A stretch of 64,000 bases of DNA from Vibrio sp. BS-M-Sm-2 (lineage in GTDB: Bacteria; Pseudomonadota; Gammaproteobacteria; Enterobacterales; Vibrionaceae), in assembly GCF_041504345.1 (NCBI RefSeq), contig NZ_CP167894.1:744001-808000 (forward strand). The letters are read 5' to 3'. The first letter of the stretch is position 1; every line of letters starts with the position of its first letter. A program made the position numbers and the translations under genes. Below the pieces are notes generated by a model. That model searched no databases, was not told the origin of the DNA, and worked only from the letters and a program-made list of their open reading frames with translations. This document shows, piece after piece, positions 35,389 through 42,901 of this stretch.

Positions 35389-36651
35389 ATGAAAAAGCTA
35401 ATCACTAACGCGAACGTATTTAACGGTGTTGATAACAACTTAATCGAGAACGTATCAATCCTCATCGAAGATAACTTGATCACTCAAATTGGCGAGATTG
35501 ATTCAACGTTAGCCGATGAAATTATTGATGCTCAAGGCGGCACGGTCATGCCAGGCCTGATTGATGCGCACGTTCATATCACGCTCTCTGCCTCTTTTAA
35601 TGTCATTGATACAATGACCCGTGAAGAAGTGGCGATTCGCTCAGCAAAGATTTCAGAAGAGATGTTGATGCGCGGTTTTACGACTATTCGTGATGTGGCG
35701 GGTAACACGCTTGGCCTAAAGAAAAGTATCGATAACGGTTACGCAACTGGCCCACGAATTCTTCCTTCAATGGCCGCTATATCTCAAACCTGTGGTCACT
35801 CCGATTACCGTCAGAACCAAGCACAAGAACGTTTGGCAAACGGTCACGAAGATTCACCAATGATGAAGCTAGGTGCCATGAAAATTGCTGATGGTCGTTC
35901 AGAAGTATTAAAAGCCGTACGTGAACAGCTGTTTATGGGCGCTTCTCAAATCAAGATCATGGCAGGTGGCGGTGCATCTTCAACCTTCGACCCACTAAAC
36001 ACGTTGCAATTCACATCAGAAGAAATGAAAGCCGCGGTTGATGCCGCTTCTGATTATGGCACTTATGTTGCCGCGCACATCCACACCTCTGATGCGATGC
36101 GCCGAGCAGCCGAAGCGGGCGTGATGTCTTTCGAACACGCGACAATTATGGATGACGACATTGCCGAGATCATCAAAGAGAAAGGCATTTGGGTGATTCC
36201 GTCTTACTTTACCTCTTCATTGATTGCAGAGCGCAAGATCCCACTGCCGAACGAAGAGACATACCGCAAGACAGAACGCGTAGGTAAAGCCATGTTCAAA
36301 TCGGCGGAACTGATTAAGAAATACGATATTCAGAACATTGCTTTTGGCACTGACTGCGTGGGTGAAACCAACATTCATGCAACACAATTGAATGAACTGG
36401 GTGCGATTGAGAAAACATTCGACACCATCACAGCACTTCGCATGGCGACATCAAACTGTGGACGCTTGTTCGAGATGTCGACTTACCAACACCCATACCA
36501 AGAAGGCAAGTTAGGTCAGATCGTTGAAGGCGCGTATGCCGACCTATTGATCATCGACGGTAACCCTTTAGAAGGCGTTGCATGTGTAGCGAACACAGAG
36601 AGTCAAAAACTGATCATGAAAGACGGCAAGGTGTATAAAAACAGCCTTTAA
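35389..36651 (+). CDS. Cytoplasmic amidohydrolase family protein
   Basis: A 420-residue metal-dependent hydrolase from ATG 35389, with AAGGTG 8 nt upstream. It has no signal peptide, unlike the enzyme at 29270. Metal-site motifs are GLIDAHVHI (HxH), the probable carboxylated Lys in QIKIMAGGGASS, AAHIHTSDAMRRAAEAGVMSFEHATIMDD and FGTDCVG. The C-terminal strand reads GAYADLLIIDGNPLEG. This is the imidazolonepropionase/Xaa-Pro-dipeptidase-like subgroup; the substrate cannot be given. A strong terminator at 36679 separates it from the cystine locus. Confidence 0.9.
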   Translation: MKKLITNANVFNGVDNNLIENVSILIEDNLITQIGEIDSTLADEIIDAQGGTVMPGLIDAHVHITLSASFNVIDTMTREEVAIRSAKISEEMLMRGFTTIRDVAGNTLGLKKSIDNGYATGPRILPSMAAISQTCGHSDYRQNQAQERLANGHEDSPMMKLGAMKIADGRSEVLKAVREQLFMGASQIKIMAGGGASSTFDPLNTLQFTSEEMKAAVDAASDYGTYVAAHIHTSDAMRRAAEAGVMSFEHATIMDDDIAEIIKEKGIWVIPSYFTSSLIAERKIPLPNEETYRKTERVGKAMFKSAELIKKYDIQNIAFGTDCVGETNIHATQLNELGAIEKTFDTITALRMATSNCGRLFEMSTYQHPYQEGKLGQIVEGAYADLLIIDGNPLEGVACVANTESQKLIMKDGKVYKNSL

Positions 36652-37113
36652 TTTAGAACCTCAAGATTAGAATAAACTGCGGTGCTATGGCGAATTCGTC
36701 ATAGCACCGCTTTATTTAAAACTCATCGCTCAAAGCCGTTCAATTCTTGATTTCACCCCTGATTATCCCGCGGCACACTCACCCGAATAGATCCCATCAT
36801 AAACCGCCAAAATTCACCAAACATAGCCACCAAATTTAGCTCATTAGACTAAGACGACACTGCGCCTGAAAAGACGAAGAAATTGCCCGCCATTCTGAAA
36901 AATAGCTGTAAAACACACCCGGAAAAGCGCCCGTTTTTTAATTTGAAAATTAATTGCGATTTTTTACCGTCTTTTTTTATCAAGCTTCGTCTTACAGGTA
37001 TTCCTTCACTGGACAACGCTTCAAACCTTGTGCGCCTTTGGTAAAAACACCTCACACACATTCTGCGCCTCGATCCTGTGATTTTAATTAGCTGTAAATA
37101 ATAGGAGCTTAAA
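36652..37113. other. Intergenic region with terminator, upstream of tcyP
   Basis: Holds the terminator at 36679 and the tcyP promoter region. An open frame on the minus strand (36849-37145) overlaps the tcyP start and has a low-complexity basic product; I do not call it. Confidence 0.4.
36679..36717 (+). terminator. Terminator of the cytoplasmic amidohydrolase
   Basis: GCGGTGCTATG and CATAGCACCGC form an 11-bp stem whose loop can pair further around AATT. TTTATTT follows. Confidence 0.88.
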
Positions 37114-38522
37114 ATGAGCTTAACCTTACTGGCACTGAGTGCCATTTTCCTCGGCTTTTACGTCGTGCTATCGCGCTTTAAAAAACAGAAGAAAAGCTTC
37201 AACTTCCGTGTGCTTAGCGCACTGGTTGGCGGCCTTTTGTTTGGGGGCATTATTCAAGTTGCACTCGGAACCGATAGCGCAGTTGGACTGCAGTTTTCTG
37301 AACTTATTTCTCTATTCGGGAACGGTTACGTCAAGTTGCTGCAGATGATAGTGATACCGCTGGTGTTTGTTGCTATGACAGCGTCCATCATGAATGTGGA
37401 AGGCACTAGCGCCCTCTCGAAAATCGCGCCTAAAGTCATCGGTGTGTTGATTTTTACCGTGACGATCTCTGCGGTAATTGGTATTGCGAGTATCTACTTA
37501 TTCAACATCGATGCGAACAGCTTAGTTCATGTGATGGGCACGAATACGGCCATTGAAGCGCGCAGTGATAGTTTGCTTTCGACTCAAGAACTGATGTCTA
37601 ACAACACCTTCACAAGCTTGGTGCTGTCTATCATCCCTGCCAATATTTTTGAGATGCTGACGGGTGCAGAAAGAACCTCAACGTTATCGACGGTTCTATT
37701 CGGTATGTTCCTTGGTTTCAGCATCTTGCAGGTGAAAAAGCGTAAGCCCGAAAAAGTACAAAGCTTTGTTGATTTCATCAATGCTGCGAAAGAAGTCGTT
37801 CTATCGATGGTTCGAGAAATCCTAAAGCTTACCCCTTATGGCGTGTTCGCTTTAATGACCAAGTTCATGATGAACAACGATTTGTTCGCACTCTCTGAAA
37901 TGGGTCGGTTCGTAATCGCAAGCTACGCAGCAATCGCAGTGATGTTTGTGGTTCACCTTGTACTTGTTGGTTTGTTTGGTTTGTCTCCGAAGACATTCGC
38001 AAAAAAACTTGGCCTGTGTTGGTGTTCGGCTTCGGTTCTCGCTCAAGCATGGCCGCTATTCCATTAAACGTAGAAACACAAACTCAACGCCTTGGAGTGG
38101 ACGAAGAAACAGCCAATATGTCGGCAACATTCGGTACCAGTATTGGCCAAAACGGTTGTGCCGGAATTTACCCAGCAATGCTCGCCATCATGGCCGCGCA
38201 AGTCATGGGTATCCCAATTGACCTGAGCTTTGTTCTACAACTGATCGCCGTGATTGCCATTGCTTCATTCGGTATTGCAGGCGTCGGCGGCGGCGCAACC
38301 TTCGCAGCCGTTGCCGTACTAACTATCATGGGATTAGACATCACTATCGTTGCGATACTGGTCTCGATTGAAGCCTTGATTGATATGGCGCGTACCGCTC
38401 TTAACATCTCGGGTTCAATGCTCTCTGGTGTACTAACCGCCAAAACTAACGGTTCATTGAACGCCGAACAGTACAAAACACAAACCCCATCGAATACAAC
38501 CAATAGCGAGATTCCTGCTTAA
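37114..38522 (+). pseudogene. tcyP: L-cystine symporter (TcyP-like), interrupted by a frameshift
   Basis: A sodium:dicarboxylate-family cystine carrier split between two frames. The N-terminal frame (37114-38067) encodes helices 1-7 (GYVKLLQMIVIPLVFVAMTASI is typical) up to [10 protein letters not shown]. It then goes off frame. The remainder (about 38008-38522) continues [20 protein letters not shown]...[13 protein letters not shown]...[21 protein letters not shown], all family motifs. One base is missing at or just after the A7 run at 38001-38007; restoring one A or one T rejoins the protein (about 468 residues). It may be a real mutation, a slippery on/off switch, or a sequencing error in the homopolymer. 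AGGAG precedes the ATG. Confidence 0.88.
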
Positions 38523-38563
38523 CGCAAATCGCTCAAGTTATTCAGATTCATTCAAATAAACAC

Positions 38564-38583
38564 AGGGCGCAAAACCGCGCCCT
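38564..38583. repeat. GC-rich hairpin between tcyP and the flavoprotein gene
   Basis: AGGGCGC-AAAACC-GCGCCCT, perfect 7-bp arms, 19 bp before the next ATG. No T tract, so an attenuator or processing hairpin is as likely as a terminator. Confidence 0.6.
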
Positions 38584-38602
38584 CATAAGAAGATGTACCA
38601 CT

Positions 38603-39994
38603 ATGAAGATCGTAATTTTAGGAGGCAGTGCCGCAGGTATGAGCTTTGCTGCCAAATACAAAAGAAACCAACCCACTGATGACGTTATCGTGATCGAAAA
38701 ACGCAGCTACCTGTCGTTTGGTGCGTGCGGCCTACCCTACTTTGTTGGTGACAAGTTTCAAACTACAGATCGCATGATCTCTCGCACACCACAGCAAGCC
38801 ATCGATTCAGGGCTCGATGTTCGCATCAATACAGAAGTGATCGCGGTGAATGCGGCCGAGCAAATCATCACAGTCAGCACGCAAGGCGAGTCACAAGATA
38901 TTCCGTTTGATAAGTTAATCATTGCGACAGGTGCGCGACCTTTAATTCCAGATTTCGCGACCTCTTTTCGTGTGAGTAACCCTGGACACGCTTATAGCGC
39001 TGATTCGAATAACACCGAGCACATTTATACCCTCACTAGCATGGAAGACGGCATTGCCGTGAAACAAGCCATGCTCGCAGCAGATAAACCTCGCGTCGCA
39101 ATCATTGGCGCAGGTTTTATTGGATTAGAGATGTTCGATGCGGCACATGACTTAGGAAAAGACGTCACCATAATAGAGCGTGAAGCGTACATCATGAGCC
39201 GCCAATTCAGTCCAGAGATGATCATCGACATCGAAGATGCCATTCGTGACACAGGAACCAATCTGCTAACCAATACCCAAGTCGAACACATAGAAAGAAT
39301 GGAACGTGGCAGCTACATACTGACGCTCAGCAACACACAAGACACTCACAATGGACCGACTGCAATTCAAGCCGACATTGTAATTCTCGCACTTGGCTTC
39401 AAACCCAATACCGAATTGTTTGATCTACCAAAACTACCCAACGGCGCTTTGTTAGTCGATAAGTTTGGGGCGACACCCGTAGCGAATATTTACGCCGTAG
39501 GTGACTGCGCGACGGTTCATCACTTAATGCTCGATCAGCCCGTGTATTTGCCACTTGCCACCACCGCCAATAAACAGGCTCGAATGATGGCCGACAGATT
39601 AGCAGGCAAAGAGAGCTTCCTCGATGGTTTCTTAGGTTCATCATCTTTGAAAGTACTTGATTACGAGCTTGCTAACACGGGCATTTCTCATTGGATGGCA
39701 AACCAATACGCAGTGCCAACGAGTACCTCTGTCATTAAAGACAAGAACCAAACAGATTATTACCCCGGCCAAGAAGACATCAAGATAAAACTTGCTTACG
39801 ACCCTGAATCTAAACGCCTTTTAGGTGGAGAAATTGTCGGCAAGAAAGGCGCAGTAGGTCGGCTAAATGCATTAGGCGTTGCGATTACTGCAGGCATGAC
39901 GACTCAACAATTGGGTTACCTTGATTTCAGCTACGCTCCTCCTTTTGCACGAACATGGGACGCGCTGAATGTGGCGGGCAATGTTGCGAAATAA
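38603..39994 (+). CDS. CoA-disulfide-reductase/NADH-oxidase-type flavoprotein
   Basis: A 463-residue pyridine-nucleotide disulfide oxidoreductase. It opens MKIVILGGSAAGMSFAAKY (FAD GxGxxG). The single redox Cys is Cys42 in LSFGACGLPYFVGD, the CoADR/Nox signature, rather than a CxxC. A second Rossmann motif (VAIIGAGFIGLEMFD) binds NAD(P)H, and NIYAVGDCATV closes the FAD site. CoADR-type enzymes reduce CoA disulfide, CoA persulfide or O2. It sits directly between a cystine carrier and a rhodanese, which favours a role in handling low-molecular-weight thiols or sulfane sulfur. There is no fused rhodanese domain; that activity is the next gene. Confidence 0.9.
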   Translation: MKIVILGGSAAGMSFAAKYKRNQPTDDVIVIEKRSYLSFGACGLPYFVGDKFQTTDRMISRTPQQAIDSGLDVRINTEVIAVNAAEQIITVSTQGESQDIPFDKLIIATGARPLIPDFATSFRVSNPGHAYSADSNNTEHIYTLTSMEDGIAVKQAMLAADKPRVAIIGAGFIGLEMFDAAHDLGKDVTIIEREAYIMSRQFSPEMIIDIEDAIRDTGTNLLTNTQVEHIERMERGSYILTLSNTQDTHNGPTAIQADIVILALGFKPNTELFDLPKLPNGALLVDKFGATPVANIYAVGDCATVHHLMLDQPVYLPLATTANKQARMMADRLAGKESFLDGFLGSSSLKVLDYELANTGISHWMANQYAVPTSTSVIKDKNQTDYYPGQEDIKIKLAYDPESKRLLGGEIVGKKGAVGRLNALGVAITAGMTTQQLGYLDFSYAPPFARTWDALNVAGNVAK

Positions 39995-40062
39995 CCGTCA
40001 TCTAACTTAATAAAATGCACTTAATTTAATCACCATCACCCAATTTAATGAGAGAGAAAACC

Positions 40063-40488
40063 ATGGCACAAACCATTACCAAAGGCATTAAAGCCCTCAA
40101 AGAAGAAGCCTACCAAGTCGTTGAAGATATGTCGGTAGAAGAAGCAATAGCGCTATTCAATGGTAGCGACGACAAGCAAAACACACTTGATGACTACGTG
40201 TTTGTCGATGTGCGAGAAGCCGAAGAAAGAAACAAGCTTGGCATTATTCCCGGCGCTTTTACTTGCCCAAGAGGCATGCTGGAATTCTTGATTGATCCAG
40301 AATGCCCCGCACACAATAAAGTATTCAACCAAGACAAAACCTACGTGTTCTATTGTGCCCACGGTTTGCGTTCTCTTTACGCTGCCAAGATGGCCGCAGA
40401 TATGGGTTTGAAACCCGTAAAGAACCTCGCAGGTGGCTTTGCAGCTTGGTCGGAACAATCAGGTGACATTGAAATGCCAACTAAATAA
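40063..40488 (+). CDS. Rhodanese-like sulfurtransferase
   Basis: A 141-residue single-domain rhodanese from ATG 40063. The fold is seen in DDYVFVDVREAEERNKLGIIPGAF, and the active-site loop is YVFYCAHGLRS, with Cys98 in a six-residue CxxxxR-type loop. CoADR plus rhodanese pairs are common in sulfide and persulfide responses. The gene follows the flavoprotein by 68 bp on the same strand and is likely co-transcribed. The long N-terminal helix (EDMSVEEAIALFN) is present in related Vibrio proteins. Confidence 0.9.
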   Translation: MAQTITKGIKALKEEAYQVVEDMSVEEAIALFNGSDDKQNTLDDYVFVDVREAEERNKLGIIPGAFTCPRGMLEFLIDPECPAHNKVFNQDKTYVFYCAHGLRSLYAAKMAADMGLKPVKNLAGGFAAWSEQSGDIEMPTK

Positions 40489-40575
40489 AGCATCCAACTC
40501 AATAAAATCGTACTGAGTTAAATCGAGCGTAGCGCTCAACTGCCCTACGCTAACTCGTGCCACTCGGTATGTATT

Positions 40576-40640
40576 CTAGTATCGATCCTGCCCGGTGATA
40601 CTAGACGTTATATTCTGTGCTTGCCTCGCATTCACAGAAT
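40576..40640. repeat. Twin hairpins with identical geometry
   Basis: CTAGTATC-N13-GATACTAG at 40576-40604 and ATTCTGTG-N13-CACAGAAT at 40612-40640. Both have 8-bp perfect arms and 13-nt loops, 7 nt apart, 90-150 nt after the rhodanese stop. Confidence 0.6.
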
Positions 40641-40846
40641 GTAATGCCCGCAATAACCCACACATCCCCACTGTCTCATTATTATTTTTCAAATGATTGG
40701 TCTTACTTTTACCGTCTATATCTCGCCTTGCATGCAGAATTTAAGCTATTGATTTTTATAATTTAAAATTCTTAAAGACACAACTATCCCGAAGAAAACC
40801 ATAAGCCACAAGCACGCTTAACCTAGTCTATTTTTAATCAATCTAA

Positions 40847-40885
40847 ATATACACACTTGCACGATTATGCATGTGTGTATATGAT
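40847..40885 (+). promoter_or_regulatory. Promoter inside a 15-bp inverted repeat (probable ArsR operator)
   Basis: ATATACACACTTGCA and TGCATGTGTGTATAT (14 of 15 positions complementary, 6-bp centre) cover 40847-40882. Inside it, TTGCAC at 40857-40862 and TATGAT at 40880-40885 are separated by exactly 17 bp, a good sigma-70 promoter. An operator overlapping both boxes is the usual arrangement for ArsR/SmtB repressors, and such a gene is second in this transcript. Confidence 0.8.
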
Positions 40886-40918
40886 TTAATCTCTTTTCAC
40901 TTGCTAGAGATTCCAATT

Positions 40919-41854
40919 GTGGATGCTAAATTAGTTATTGCGTTAAATGAGTTCTTTTATGTGGCCAAAGGTTTGGTCGTTATCATCGCTATTGTGTCGG
41001 TACTGACTGGCATCATGCGAGAGTATATCCCTCAAGATAAGCTCCAAGCGACACTGACCAAACACGATAAATGGGGAACCTTGTTGGGCGCATTGTTCGG
41101 GATGTTGACCCCATTTTGTAGCGCAGCCGTGGTTCCGGTGACCATGGCAATGGCGTCGATGGGCGCATCATTAGGTACTGTGATGAGCTTCATCATCTCG
41201 GCGCCACTGTGTAACTTCATCGTATTGGCGATGGTGTACGCCGCGTTCGGATTGAAGATCACCGTGGTGTACTTCTTGGTGACCTTTACCGCCGCGGTTC
41301 TTGGTGGTTACTTGATATCCAAATCACCTTGGAGAAACGAAATCAAACGTGGTGCTGAGCTTGAAGACACTAAAGGCAAAGGCTGCTCAAGTTCGAGCAA
41401 TAACAAAAACCCAGGAAACACTTGTGGCGCGGCTCCTTCTTCAGTATCAAGAATGCGTAATGCTATGGGTGGAGCTTGGGCTTTGTTCAAACGAATCATC
41501 CCTTATGTACTATTGGGTGCGGCGATCAGTGGATTCTCGGCGGCTTACTTGCCAGCAGACTTGGTAGAGAAATACGTGGGCGGTGACAGCTTCCAATCTA
41601 TCGTGGTCGCTTCATTGATTGGTATTCCGCTTTACCTACGTATCGAGATGGCGATTCCTCTGCTTAACGTGTTAATTGCTAAAGGAATGGGCTTAGGCGC
41701 AGCATTGGCATTAATTATTGGCGGTACAGGTGCCAGTTTGCCTGAAATCGCGCTAGTATCTGCAGTTCTAAAAAGAAAAGCCGTAATCGCGTTTGTAGGA
41801 ATCGTCTTAACGACAGCCATCATTGGTGGCGCTATCTTCCAATACGTTGTGTAA
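40919..41854 (+). CDS. YraQ/ArsP-type permease (DUF318 family)
   Basis: An inner-membrane permease of about 311 residues and eight helices. Family motifs are FGMLTPFCSAAVVPVTMAMASMGASLGTVMSFIISAPLCN in the first half and YVLLGAAISGF...IPLYLRIEMAIPLLNVLIAKGMGLGAALALIIGGTGASLPEI in the second. The central cytoplasmic loop is Cys/Ser/Asn-rich (KGKGCSSSSNNKNPGNTCGAAPSS), which could bind metal or sulfur species. A nearer ATG (40871) lies inside the operator and -10 box and would not be transcribed, so I place the start at GTG 40919, with TAGAGA upstream. ArsP members export methylarsenicals; the substrate here is unknown. Confidence 0.82.
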   Translation: MDAKLVIALNEFFYVAKGLVVIIAIVSVLTGIMREYIPQDKLQATLTKHDKWGTLLGALFGMLTPFCSAAVVPVTMAMASMGASLGTVMSFIISAPLCNFIVLAMVYAAFGLKITVVYFLVTFTAAVLGGYLISKSPWRNEIKRGAELEDTKGKGCSSSSNNKNPGNTCGAAPSSVSRMRNAMGGAWALFKRIIPYVLLGAAISGFSAAYLPADLVEKYVGGDSFQSIVVASLIGIPLYLRIEMAIPLLNVLIAKGMGLGAALALIIGGTGASLPEIALVSAVLKRKAVIAFVGIVLTTAIIGGAIFQYVV

Positions 41855-41929
41855 AATCGGTTACTCAGAATAAATAAAACTTCGCGCCGCTCATAGAGAG
41901 TGGCGCTATTCAGTTGGAAAGGTAAAACC

Positions 41930-42322
41930 ATGATGGATGAAAAATACATTGATTCGCTCAAAGCCTTATCAGAACCCAATCGCCTGCGATTGTTCTGGTT
42001 GTTCCTGCATGTTGATGAATGCATGGCGGTGGCTGAAGCAATGGACATCATTGGTGAAACTCAATACAACGTCTCTCGTAACCTAAAAATGCTCTACAAA
42101 GCTGGGCTTCTTAACCACGATAAGAAAGGAAAGTGGGTGTTTTACACCTTGAAAGAACAAACCGCGCCTCACTGTAAAGCTTTGGTCGATTCAGTAAGAC
42201 ACTTGCCAGAAGACGATTTCCAAGAAGTGGTTAAACGTTGTCAGATTCGCTTATCAATGAGAGTTGATGGTGACTGTGTTATCGGGCCAGACAGCGAGAT
42301 ATGGCACAGCAAAATTAGCTAG
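41930..42322 (+). CDS. ArsR family transcriptional regulator
   Basis: A 130-residue winged-helix repressor from ATG 41930, with AAGG about 8 nt upstream. The helix-turn-helix reads LSEPNRLRLFWLFLHVDECMAVAEAMDIIGETQYNVSRNLKMLYKAGLLNHDKKGKWVFYTL. Cysteines at about 30, 83, 104 and 114 are candidates for metal, arsenical or persulfide sensing; the classic ArsR CVC pair is missing. It is 75 bp after the permease on the same strand. I infer that it represses the operator at 40847. Confidence 0.88.
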   Translation: MMDEKYIDSLKALSEPNRLRLFWLFLHVDECMAVAEAMDIIGETQYNVSRNLKMLYKAGLLNHDKKGKWVFYTLKEQTAPHCKALVDSVRHLPEDDFQEVVKRCQIRLSMRVDGDCVIGPDSEIWHSKIS

Positions 42323-42367
42323 CTCTCAACAAATAGAAGAAGAGAGACAGCAAGAGACGCAATAAGA

Positions 42368-42383
42368 GGATGCCACGGCATCC
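42368..42383 (+). repeat. Hairpin before the pentapeptide gene
   Basis: GGATGC-CACG-GCATCC (6 bp, extendable) lies 25 bp upstream of ATG 42408. Either a weak stop for the arsR transcript or a leader element. Confidence 0.5.
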
Positions 42384-42407
42384 CTGTTGAAAATGGTGGT
42401 GTGAATT

Positions 42408-42860
42408 ATGAATACCTATACTCAGCAAGAGCTTGATTCTATTCTTGAACAACACAAACTGTGGCTAGAAAACCAAGGCGGCCAGCGTGCACAATTACGT
42501 AATGTCGACCTAAGTAATCTAGTGCTTCAAGATGTTGACCTTCGTTGCGCCAACCTAATTCGTACCAACTTTAGTGGTGCCGATTTATCGGGATCCAACA
42601 TGAATGAGGCTGATATCACCTACGCCAATTTCAGCCGTGCTAAGCTGAACAACGCCACGTTCCGCGATGCAGATTTACGAAACGCAGACATGAGCTACGC
42701 ACAAATGCGAGACGTTGATTTGTATCGTGCGGATCTATTTCGTACCGATTTCAGCCACGCTAATCTGAGCGATAGCGCACTCAACCGCATCGACCCTAGT
42801 AATACCATCATCAAGCTGCGCAACCCGAACCAGCAATGTTTCGCCTCCAAGTCAGGTTAA
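42408..42860 (+). CDS. Pentapeptide repeat protein
   Basis: A 150-residue protein made of about 17 consecutive A(D/N)LXX-type repeats (LRNVDLSNLVLQDVDLRCANLIRTNFSGADLSGSNMNEADITYANF...). They form a right-handed quadrilateral beta helix. The N-terminal 28 residues are a helical cap. Such proteins can mimic DNA and protect gyrase (Qnr/MfpA), but this one is shorter than Qnr (about 215-220 residues) and lacks the loop-bearing layout, so I do not call resistance. It follows the arsR gene by 85 bp. Confidence 0.9.
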   Translation: MNTYTQQELDSILEQHKLWLENQGGQRAQLRNVDLSNLVLQDVDLRCANLIRTNFSGADLSGSNMNEADITYANFSRAKLNNATFRDADLRNADMSYAQMRDVDLYRADLFRTDFSHANLSDSALNRIDPSNTIIKLRNPNQQCFASKSG

Positions 42861-42901
42861 ACGCTGTTTAATTGCTACTATTAAACACAGGTTATTGATT
42901 T

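Larger units (their letters stand above)
40489..40918. other. Regulatory region between rhodanese and permease genes
   Basis: Contains two consecutive 8-13-8 hairpins (40576-40640) and then the promoter/operator at 40847-40885. No gene-like frame. Confidence 0.6.

Noticed and set aside
36849..37145. Minus-strand frame of 98 codons
   Set aside because: Overlaps the tcyP start and terminator-rich sequence; basic, low-complexity product.
40871..40918. ATG at 40871 as start of the permease
   Set aside because: Lies within the -10 and operator; transcripts would begin downstream of it.
42408..42860. Qnr-type quinolone protection by the pentapeptide protein
   Set aside because: Too short (150 residues) and without the usual Qnr layout; listed only as a pentapeptide repeat protein.
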